IMG/VR virus record: IMGVR_UViG_3300027833_000112 | Span: 1 to 38,258 of that record | Origin: a virus | DNA length: 38,258 nucleotides | Direction: 5' to 3' (one strand) | Part shown: positions 18,455 to 24,748 of the stretch, in pieces | Position numbering within the stretch: position 1 is the stretch's first letter | How the letters are laid out: each line of letters opens with the position of its first letter | The notes under the pieces: model-generated | Database searches by the model: none | What the model was told of the DNA's origin: nothing | Seen by the model: only the letters and a program-made list of their open reading frames with translations | Program-made: the position numbers and the translations under genes

Positions 18455-19046
18455 TAGTGAAATACTAGAGATACTCGAGGAACACAGAAAGTGGTTCTTT
18501 GATCAGGATCTCTCGGAACTTTATGTCGACGACCACGGCAATTCTAATACAGAACATTCTCAGTCATATGAGTATCTGAAAGAAATGCTAAACAAACCCA
18601 TGGGCAAAGAAAAGGATGAACACGCTGGTCCACCAGAGGTTATTAGGAACGTGCACTTTGGTGTTGGTGCTAGGTCTCCAGAAAAATTCAAAAAAGAATC
18701 TCAAAGGCTTAATGATACGCTTGTAAAGTTTCTCGGTGCTCGCCACAGTGCTGTCCACGTCTATTATCCAGAAGATGGGTTTATGGGTTGGCATAATAAC
18801 TGGGATGTTCCTGGATATAATATTCTCTTAAATTATAACCTTGGAGATGGATACTTTCAGTTTTGGGATGGTGAAATAATCCACACACTTCCTGATTGGG
18901 AAGGGTGGTCTGCCAAGGTTGGGTATTATGGCGGTAAAGAGGATCCAGTTTGGCATTGCGCTGGAGGTGGTCCAAGAATAACTTTAGGGTTTGTAATCCC
19001 TGACAAGGGAATGTGGGAGATGATGGTAGAGGATATCTCTACTTAG
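18435..19046 (+). CDS. 2OG-Fe(II) oxygenase-like protein with altered iron site
   Basis: 203 residues, starting at a GTG that overlaps the glycosyltransferase gene by 20 bases (TAGGATGA lies upstream). The C-terminal half has the jelly-roll pattern of 2-oxoglutarate/Fe(II) oxygenases seen in aquatic phages: AVHVYYPEDGFMGWHNNWD, then YFQFWDGE, VWHCAGGGPRITLGF. Expected ligands are H120, an acidic residue two positions later, H174, and R181 for 2OG. Position 122 is Asn (H-N-N-W-D), so the standard HxD is replaced, although D124 is close. It may be active with altered chemistry, structural, or misassigned. It could hydroxylate a surface component with its partner glycosyltransferase; that is inference. 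Confidence 0.65.
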   Translation: MKFIDLNSEILEILEEHRKWFFDQDLSELYVDDHGNSNTEHSQSYEYLKEMLNKPMGKEKDEHAGPPEVIRNVHFGVGARSPEKFKKESQRLNDTLVKFLGARHSAVHVYYPEDGFMGWHNNWDVPGYNILLNYNLGDGYFQFWDGEIIHTLPDWEGWSAKVGYYGGKEDPVWHCAGGGPRITLGFVIPDKGMWEMMVEDIST

Positions 19047-19707
19047 AACCGATTACCATGAATCTATCATATTTCTTCTGTCCATCCCAAGAGTAATATG
19101 TTTGTTCTCGATGACCCGAATAATATATCTCATCTAAATCAATCTGTTCTTTCAAGTCTTCAATAGAGTCTACGCAGTTGATACCATACATCTCTTCAAT
19201 AACATTACTATTTTGACAAGCAAACAATGCCATTGGGTTCTTCGTTTGAAGTTCTTTGAGTGGATACATCTGTTCTGTATTAATGGCGATAACAACGTCC
19301 GCGTCAATCTTATTGAGTTCGTCAAACGCAAACGGGATGTCTAGATTGTGGTGGCGAATCTTCACAAACTTCTCTTGAGAGTAATGTTTATGCATTATCT
19401 TAGATAAGTCTAATGCCTCTTTGTCTAGGTCGACTAGGTGCAACTCTCCGATATCGAGGTTCTCGCAGAGGAGGGGGACGAGAGGCATCCCCAACCACGA
19501 ATTTAGTACCAATACCTTAATCTTCTCTTGTCTAGCGCAGTTGTCGACATTCTTCATCAACTCTTCAACGAGCCACGTAGCAGCTTCAACGTGATTGGCT
19601 TCATGACACTGGCGCAGATCGCTGAGTTTGTGTGGTGCTTTTTGTTCGATGAAGTATAATGCCTCACCCCAAAATTTGTAGTTGTTTAGAAAATTTGAAT
19701 TAAGCAT
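19039..19707 (-). CDS. Class I Rossmann methyltransferase-like protein
   Basis: 222 residues, last gene of the - strand block. A Rossmann-like core is visible: KVLVLNSWLGMPLVPLL (about 64-80) in place of the usual glycine-rich SAM loop, GELHLVDLDKEALDLS (about 87-102) with the acidic residue expected to bind ribose, and DADVVIAINTEQMYPL (135-150) for the following strand. The classical GxGxG is not present (only LG), so SAM binding is not assured. It overlaps the desaturase gene by eight bases. Its stop overlaps the stop region of the + strand oxygenase-like gene by eight bases. Methylation of a sugar, lipid or small metabolite is possible. Confidence 0.6.
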   Translation of the reverse strand: MLNSNFLNNYKFWGEALYFIEQKAPHKLSDLRQCHEANHVEAATWLVEELMKNVDNCARQEKIKVLVLNSWLGMPLVPLLCENLDIGELHLVDLDKEALDLSKIMHKHYSQEKFVKIRHHNLDIPFAFDELNKIDADVVIAINTEQMYPLKELQTKNPMALFACQNSNVIEEMYGINCVDSIEDLKEQIDLDEIYYSGHREQTYYSWDGQKKYDRFMVIGSK

Positions 19708-20419
19708 CTTTTATAATATCCACTATGGGTTTTAGTATAAACCCCTTGTCATAATTTTTAGGATAATCGTGGTGATGTTTATGATAACCTTCACCAAGAG
19801 TAAGTATATTTTGCCAACTGCTGTCTTTAGGTTCACCATTAACATGGTTATTTACAGTGATTATCTGCGCTAAAAATGCATGAGCTGTGGGTATAACCCA
19901 TAAATAAAACAGGTAATTAATACCACCAAGCAAATAAACTAATAATGCATAAGTAAATATGATCAGATATTTGTTTTTAAATAGGAACATATGCCATTTT
20001 TTTCTACTTAAACGAGAAGATACTGTTGAAGGTGCAGCAGCATAAGATCTATGAAATATAAAAAACCAATTTTTCCATCCCAAGTATTTAGAACTATGCG
20101 TGTCTAATTCAGTATCTGAATACTTATGATGATGCCAATGAGCAGCAGCCCATTCGAACGGACTTAACCATGTCGACAATACAGCTAGTATAGATAAAAT
20201 TTTTTCTTTTGTGTAAGAAATACGAAACGATCTGTGAGTAAAATATCTATGTGCGCTTACTGCTACACCTATGCAAGTAAACATAAAACACGCTAATAGA
20301 GCTGATAATACGCCTGCTATCGTATGATCTGCCAAAAAAATAAACAATATTGCTGGCAGTATAAAAAACTGACCTACAGTCATCATAGCTTGAGGTGTAT
20401 ATTTTTTAAATTTTAACAT
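19700..20419 (-). CDS. Membrane fatty-acid desaturase (acyl-CoA/delta-9 type)
   Basis: 239 residues with ATG at 20419; a longer reading to 20533 lacks matching family sequence and would overlap the preceding gene more deeply. All three histidine boxes that hold the di-iron centre are present: H57-RYFT-H62, H94-WHHH98 and H213-KHHH217, with N191-H192 before the last. Hydrophobic segments at about 17-30, 35-55, 74-90 and 150-175 fit the membrane-embedded fold. Such enzymes insert a double bond into acyl chains using O2 and a reductant. It overlaps the upstream glycosyltransferase gene by 14 bases. Its DNA is notably AT-rich (about 34% GC by hand count over 19741-20400), unlike its neighbours, suggesting separate acquisition. 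Confidence 0.9.
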   Translation of the reverse strand: MLKFKKYTPQAMMTVGQFFILPAILFIFLADHTIAGVLSALLACFMFTCIGVAVSAHRYFTHRSFRISYTKEKILSILAVLSTWLSPFEWAAAHWHHHKYSDTELDTHSSKYLGWKNWFFIFHRSYAAAPSTVSSRLSRKKWHMFLFKNKYLIIFTYALLVYLLGGINYLFYLWVIPTAHAFLAQIITVNNHVNGEPKDSSWQNILTLGEGYHKHHHDYPKNYDKGFILKPIVDIIKDA

Positions 20420-21080
20420 CTTCACTCTTACCCATTGAATCAAATAAACAAATATATGGCATTTCTCTATAGACGTGCCGCTCGGTGTCTTGTGGATATA
20501 CATAACCCTGATTGAAACTGTAGACCCAACCAAATGGAAACAGCTTCATAGGAATTATGTTTTTATCACAAAGGAAATTATCAATTCCTCTATAGTGCCA
20601 CATAATTTGTTCCTTGTATTTATCAAAGAACTCCCACAGCTTTTTACTGTCGAATGAATCGTTCCACCGCAGAACACTCGAGTTTATGTCGCTGAATTTA
20701 TGAGGGACGTGTTTAGTTTCCTCACGCATCGTTTCAATATCGTGCCACCAAGTCTTCACAATACCCAAACAATCCTCTGGCTCAAAATTTTCAAATACAG
20801 TTATGTCCTGTTGAATAAGAATATCGAGGTCAAAGAAAAGTTTCTCTCCTTCCTGTTCAACCAGAGGTGAAAACAGATACATCTTGTTCCACCACTTCTG
20901 TAAATCATTTCCTTCTGGTATGAGTATTGGCTCAATGAAGTCTTTGAGACCAGTCGGGTCGTCTGTGATGCAATATACTTTGCGGTCTGCCTCTGGGAAA
21001 TCCGCTGCAATATCGTATGCAATCTTGTTTACATATTCAGAGGAGTATTTGTCTCCCCATTTCACTGTGTAGATATTCAT
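20406..21080 (-). CDS. DXD glycosyltransferase, paralogue of the - strand set
   Basis: 224 residues from the ATG at 21080, which overlaps the cytidylyltransferase stop as ATGA; this start aligns with its paralogues, so the longer reading to 21104 was not used. It opens with MNIYTVKWGDKYSSEYVN, then CITDDPTGL, and has the metal-binding FFDLDILIQ (D84, D86). Later conserved parts include INSSVLRW and a PFGWVYSFNQGYVYP segment. It belongs to the same family as the products at 21499, 22290 and 23650. The donor and acceptor cannot be read. ATGA coupling to the cytidylyltransferase suggests coordinated production. Confidence 0.8.
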   Translation of the reverse strand: MNIYTVKWGDKYSSEYVNKIAYDIAADFPEADRKVYCITDDPTGLKDFIEPILIPEGNDLQKWWNKMYLFSPLVEQEGEKLFFDLDILIQQDITVFENFEPEDCLGIVKTWWHDIETMREETKHVPHKFSDINSSVLRWNDSFDSKKLWEFFDKYKEQIMWHYRGIDNFLCDKNIIPMKLFPFGWVYSFNQGYVYPQDTERHVYREMPYICLFDSMGKSEDVKI

Positions 21081-21502
21081 TTGACGAAATCCGATTCTGC
21101 CCATAGAATATTTTTGCGTAAATGTTTGGTGCTGAATCGATGTTCTCGTTTATTGTAGTATATTTCGATCCCTTTCCTATCGCAAATCCAGTCTCCTGTG
21201 AATGAAGATCTCTCATATTCTTCGCCAATTATTCTTACATTGATCGGATATAACTCCAAGATATCTTCTAACTCGTTCTCCGTCGCATAAGGTATAATTT
21301 CATCGACATACTTCACTGCCTTCAGTTGCGTGTATCGCTCAACCATATTCTGGACAGGTTTGCCTTTCTCTGATCTTTGGGTGCTCGGATCTATGTGTAA
21401 TGCACATATCAAATAATCGCATTGAGTTTTTGCTTCCTCTAACATTTGAACATGACCAGCATGTAGTAAGTCGAATGCGCTTGCAGTGAGTCCTATCTTC
21501 AT
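21077..21502 (-). CDS. Cytidylyltransferase, glycerol-3-phosphate type (TagD-like)
   Basis: 141 residues from the ATG at 21502 (ATGA overlap with the upstream glycosyltransferase); TTG at 21508 is a weaker alternative. The HxGH nucleotidyltransferase signature is at 14-17 in AFDLLHAGHVQMLEEA, followed by ERYTQLKAVKYVDEI (R56) and a terminal RFSTKHLRK (about 122-130) standing where TagD has its RTxGISTT loop. Length matches glycerol-3-phosphate cytidylyltransferase (about 130). The reaction is CTP plus a phosphorylated alcohol giving a CDP-linked compound and pyrophosphate. Substrate assignment (glycerol-phosphate versus another polyol or sugar phosphate) is uncertain. It sits between two glycosyltransferases, so it could supply an activated donor. 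Confidence 0.82.
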   Translation of the reverse strand: MKIGLTASAFDLLHAGHVQMLEEAKTQCDYLICALHIDPSTQRSEKGKPVQNMVERYTQLKAVKYVDEIIPYATENELEDILELYPINVRIIGEEYERSSFTGDWICDRKGIEIYYNKREHRFSTKHLRKNILWAESDFVK

Positions 21503-22299
21503 TTCCAATGCTCCAGTAATCTTGGGTCTGCCAATTCGTCTTGTTTTGTTTTACCTCTAGATCCATCTTCAAATGGTAAAAGGTCTACATTAAATACACA
21601 GAGAATACAATTCTCTCTATAGATTCCTACGTTTAAATCATCTTCATCCCAAGAGCGTCCACGGTTGTATGAGTATGCCATCCAACTTGGGAAATAATCC
21701 CACAACTCTTTCCATCTCCAGCTGTGGTAGTTATCAGTGCCGTCTGTGAATGTAAACCAAATCTTTTCCTGATGTTCTAATACATCATTCCATATAGGTT
21801 CACACTGGTCGTCACTCCAAACCTGACAACTTCCGTTTGTGAATGCACCGTGGGAAAGTTTGAAGCGACGAGTATCCATGGGTCTTGGATCTTGCCACCA
21901 AGAACGCATCTTGGTCGGTTGCTCCATATTGTAAGTGATGATTGGTGTTAGATCGCTTTGAATGATAACGTCTAAGTCTAGAAAGACGAAACGCCCGTGT
22001 GGGTTATCGTCTGCGAAATTATGGGTATTAAAAACGAAAGTCTTTGCACGATCCCAACAGCGAGCCATTCCATACTTGTAATCGTCCAAACCGAACCAAT
22101 ACTTAGGATGAATATCAGGAATATCTGGAAAGGGGATGACCTTAATATCAGACTGAAGACCCACACTGTCATCAGTGTAACAATAGAAGTGAAAGTCAAA
22201 CTGATCAGGGCAGTTTCTACGAGCCATGTTACATAGGCGATTGACAAAGTGTGCACCATACTTTGTGCCCCATTTAGCACAGACGAAATTTACACGCAT
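21499..22299 (-). CDS. DXD glycosyltransferase, paralogue of the - strand set
   Basis: 266 residues from the ATG at 22299, overlapping the preceding gene by ten bases; TTG at 22308 is a weaker start. It opens MRVNFVCAKWGTKYGAHFVN and shows a CYTDDSVGL strand, PDIHPKYWFGLDDY, and FVFLDLDVIIQ with D108 and D110 as the metal site. SHGAFTNGSCQVWSDDQ and a TDGTDNYHSWRWKELW segment resemble the counterpart in the fused protein next door, to which it seems closest (both share xIHPKYWFG and WDRxKxFxFN-like parts). Tandem duplication is likely. Donor and acceptor unknown. Confidence 0.82.
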   Translation of the reverse strand: MRVNFVCAKWGTKYGAHFVNRLCNMARRNCPDQFDFHFYCYTDDSVGLQSDIKVIPFPDIPDIHPKYWFGLDDYKYGMARCWDRAKTFVFNTHNFADDNPHGRFVFLDLDVIIQSDLTPIITYNMEQPTKMRSWWQDPRPMDTRRFKLSHGAFTNGSCQVWSDDQCEPIWNDVLEHQEKIWFTFTDGTDNYHSWRWKELWDYFPSWMAYSYNRGRSWDEDDLNVGIYRENCILCVFNVDLLPFEDGSRGKTKQDELADPRLLEHWK

Positions 22300-23690
22300 C
22301 TTCCACAAGTCTCTTTACAAATTTTCAAATGGTCTTTCTTCAGACTATCATTATAACATTCAAAGTCTGCATTATATACAATATCCTTCAATGGGAAGGA
22401 CTTAGCGTTATTGTATTTAGGATTGTATGGGTAGTCTATTGGATGCAATGGAAAGAGTCTACTCTCTAAAACATCTCTAGCCATATACGAACAGGGAAAC
22501 ACGTGTCCCTTTGCATTGATGTAAACCATATTGTCGTTTCTGGCTTCACAATCAACAACCCACTTTTCTTCCTTTACAACATTCCTGTATTCTTCTTTTT
22601 GTTTAAACTTCTTAATGTTCTCTCTTGTTACAAGTTCTTTTTCCTGCTCAACTATTGGTCTGCCCAGTTTATTGATTATGTGCAAACCAAAATCTAGCGG
22701 TGGTTGTATCACCTGTGTGCCTTGTTGCTCGAACCATTCTACAATTTTGAAATAATCCTTACAACGATTAGGTCGGGTGAGTGTCGTGAGTAATGTCACG
22801 TATTCAGGTATGTCAACAAAGATACGTTTCACATCTTCTAGTGTGAGTTCGTCGTCTTCAATGAAAAGGTCGTTAAATTTATTTTCAGTATCATTGTATT
22901 TGTTTGAAAGTTCCAACACAACACGAGTTGGAAACTCTTTATACATGTCGTATTTACCATACCAATGATTAAGGAGAGTTGGATCTTCCAACTCCTCGAT
23001 AGAAATTGACACATCTTTTTCTATCATATTCTGGTTGAATATAGCGAGTTTGGCGAGGAAGTCTGTTTCTTGATAATTGTAACTGTAATACCATTCATGG
23101 GGTAAGAAGTTCCAGAAATTGGTTCCAGCTGGTCGTCTCCATTGATGGTAGTTATCAGATCCCTTGTAAAAAACTTTGAACACATCTGGGTTTTTCACAA
23201 CATCTTCGTATATCTTTTTCGGTTGGTCAGACCACCAAAGCATACAACTAGAGTTGAAATATGTTCCGCGAATATCTCTAAATCTTCTCTCCTTCATCTG
23301 CCCTTCAGGTTGCCAATGAGAATATAGGATATGGGGTTGGAATGCAAGTTCGTAAAACTCATCAATTGAGTCTTGTATGATAATGTCTAAATCGAAATAA
23401 CAGAATGGTCCAACTTCACCGAGCCACTCTTGAGCGTTGAACAGGAGGAATTTAGAACGATCCCAGCAATAGTTCTCCTCGCCAAACCAATACTTTGGGT
23501 GTAGCGGTTCAACATCGGGGATGGGGTGAATATCTACTTCTTCCCGAATCCCATCGGGTTCATCTGTGAAACATACCATTCTAAATTGATTGACATAGTT
23601 CGCGTCAATCATACCATAAAGGTTATTCACATATGATGCAGAGTATTTGTCACCCCACTTTATCGTCAGAAAAGTGAGAATAGTAATCAA
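22290..23690 (-). CDS. Glycosyltransferase fused to a degenerate radical-SAM/SPASM-like domain
   Basis: 466 residues. Residues 1-240 are a glycosyltransferase like its neighbours: IKWGDKYSASYVNN, PLHPKYWFGEENYCWDRSKF, and YFDLDIIIQ with D100 and D102. From about 250 the pattern changes to that of radical-SAM proteins (FPTRVVLELSNKYN, then LTLEDVKRIFVDIPEY and FKIVEWFEQQG), but the CxxxCxxC that should follow LSNK is absent (YNDTENKF). The end retains SPASM-type cysteines: C381-x13-G395-x4-C400 and a C458-x3-C462-x2-C465 tail. No ATG lies near the correct start; TTG at 23690 follows AAGGA too closely, and overlap with the upstream gene is 41 bases, so the exact start is unsure. Confidence 0.75.
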   Translation of the reverse strand: MITILTFLTIKWGDKYSASYVNNLYGMIDANYVNQFRMVCFTDEPDGIREEVDIHPIPDVEPLHPKYWFGEENYCWDRSKFLLFNAQEWLGEVGPFCYFDLDIIIQDSIDEFYELAFQPHILYSHWQPEGQMKERRFRDIRGTYFNSSCMLWWSDQPKKIYEDVVKNPDVFKVFYKGSDNYHQWRRPAGTNFWNFLPHEWYYSYNYQETDFLAKLAIFNQNMIEKDVSISIEELEDPTLLNHWYGKYDMYKEFPTRVVLELSNKYNDTENKFNDLFIEDDELTLEDVKRIFVDIPEYVTLLTTLTRPNRCKDYFKIVEWFEQQGTQVIQPPLDFGLHIINKLGRPIVEQEKELVTRENIKKFKQKEEYRNVVKEEKWVVDCEARNDNMVYINAKGHVFPCSYMARDVLESRLFPLHPIDYPYNPKYNNAKSFPLKDIVYNADFECYNDSLKKDHLKICKETCGRCV

Positions 23691-24342
23691 TCCTTAAATT
23701 GAAGTCATGCCTATCTTGACCGTTTAACAGGCAGATACTTGCTCCCTTATGATGCTTCCTGCCTCTGGGACTCGTATCTGTTTCATAATCAATACCATAT
23801 GCATAAGAGTATATACTGCCCTTGGGAAAATATGCAAAGATATATCCGTGTACATGGTATAAGTATTTATCGTCACAATCTCGGTATCTCAAGAGCCATC
23901 TATCTGGGTCTGCGGAGAAGTGCGTGAACATCGACCGCCCGTTTCCTTTGCTCCAAGCGATAACACTAGAGTTGTAATCGCCACCACCGATATGTGCTTC
24001 GAAACCTTCTGGTTTCCAGTACGTCTTACATATGGTGGGTCTTTCTAATCCTGCGTCAAAAAATTCGTCAAGATTTGGGTTTTGAATGACGACATCTAGG
24101 TCTAAATATAAACATTGATCTACATCACGCCCCTCAAACATCATCACCTTATTGAATGTTCCCAGTTCTGGGTCTATTCCTGTGACTGTCTTGACTTTTG
24201 GATCTAACCCACTAGGTGCAGAGTCACAATACAGAACATAATTATAACCCTGACCGCTAGTTGAGTCAACAATATTATTAACGTCTCGATAAGAATATTT
24301 GCTGCCGTACAGCAACATAAAAATAGTTTTCATATAAGACAT
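23650..24342 (-). CDS. DXD glycosyltransferase, first gene of the - strand block
   Basis: 230 residues from ATG 24342, or 227 from the in-frame ATG at 24333, which I favour because its product (MKTIFMLLYGSKYSYRDVNN) aligns with the paralogues and the promoter's -10 box overlaps the first ATG. It has VLYCDSAPSGLDP, FNKVMMFEG and CLYLDLDVVIQ (metal site D78 and D80 in the shorter numbering), then DYNSSVIAWSKG. It is more divergent and shorter than the next two family members. The acceptor is unknown. No convincing Shine-Dalgarno sequence precedes either ATG, so initiation may be leaderless or weak. Confidence 0.8.
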   Translation of the reverse strand: MSYMKTIFMLLYGSKYSYRDVNNIVDSTSGQGYNYVLYCDSAPSGLDPKVKTVTGIDPELGTFNKVMMFEGRDVDQCLYLDLDVVIQNPNLDEFFDAGLERPTICKTYWKPEGFEAHIGGGDYNSSVIAWSKGNGRSMFTHFSADPDRWLLRYRDCDDKYLYHVHGYIFAYFPKGSIYSYAYGIDYETDTSPRGRKHHKGASICLLNGQDRHDFNLRIDYYSHFSDDKVG

Positions 24343-24369
24343 TATACCTATTTAGTGGGAAAAAGTCAA
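24341..24369 (-). promoter_or_regulatory. Host sigma70-type promoter for the - strand block
   Basis: Reading the - strand, TTGACT (24369 to 24364), a 17-base spacer and TATAAT (24346 to 24341) form a near-perfect sigma70 promoter. The expected start is about base 24334, one base before the ATG at 24333. It is the only element of this strength I saw, and it is placed exactly at the head of the seven-gene block. It implies expression by unmodified host polymerase, probably early in infection. Confidence 0.8.
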
Positions 24370-24384
24370 GTGTTTTTATAATCT

Positions 24385-24392
24385 TATAAATA
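24385..24392 (+). promoter_or_regulatory. T4-type late promoter core (TATAAATA) restarting + strand transcription
   Basis: Exact core in the 72-base region between the divergent - block and the + strand fibre genes. The predicted start near 24398 gives a 17-base leader containing TTGGAG before the ATG at 24415. It lies back-to-back with the sigma70-type promoter at 24341-24369, so this short region switches strand and probably timing. Confidence 0.8.
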
Positions 24393-24414
24393 AGAGCAGC
24401 ATTGGAGCAAACAT

Positions 24415-24744
24415 ATGGCAACGCAAAAAAATATAGTTATTGATCAGGGTACAACATTCTCAGTTGATGTAACAGCCAAAGATAGTGCTGGAGCAGCAAA
24501 AAACCTTACTGGTTATGCGACAACAGGTCAGTTGAGAAAAAGTTACTACAGTTCCACCTCCACGAGTTTCACGACAGCGCAGGTAGACGCAACAGGAGTC
24601 ATTACTCTTTCCCTCACTGCAACTGAAACAGGAAATTTAAAAGCAGGAAGGTATGTATACGACTGCGAATCCGCTTCTGGATCGGAAACGATCCGTGTAG
24701 TTGAGGGTATCGTCACAGTCACACCACAAGTGACAAAGGCATAA
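24415..24744 (+). CDS. Small Ig-like/beta-sandwich virion protein
   Basis: 109 residues with strong strand alternation: IVIDQGTTFSVDVTAKDSAG, NLTGYATTGQLRKSY, GVITLSLTATETGNLKAGRY, VEGIVTVTPQV. The layout (one compact beta-sandwich with a tyrosine before the last strand) resembles small Ig-like or BppU N-terminal-like phage structural domains; family identity was not established. It has its own late promoter and GGAG site, and ends four bases before the long fibre gene. A fibre-attached or baseplate decoration role is inferred. Confidence 0.65.
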   Translation: MATQKNIVIDQGTTFSVDVTAKDSAGAAKNLTGYATTGQLRKSYYSSTSTSFTTAQVDATGVITLSLTATETGNLKAGRYVYDCESASGSETIRVVEGIVTVTPQVTKA

Positions 24745-24748
24745 CTCA

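Noticed and set aside
20420-20533. Longer start for the desaturase
   Set aside because: The additional 38 residues overlap the preceding glycosyltransferase gene and have no desaturase-like sequence.
24343-24414. tRNA or small RNA gene in the divergent gap
   Set aside because: The 72 bases are AT-rich, show no cloverleaf, and are fully used by two promoters and a ribosome-binding site.
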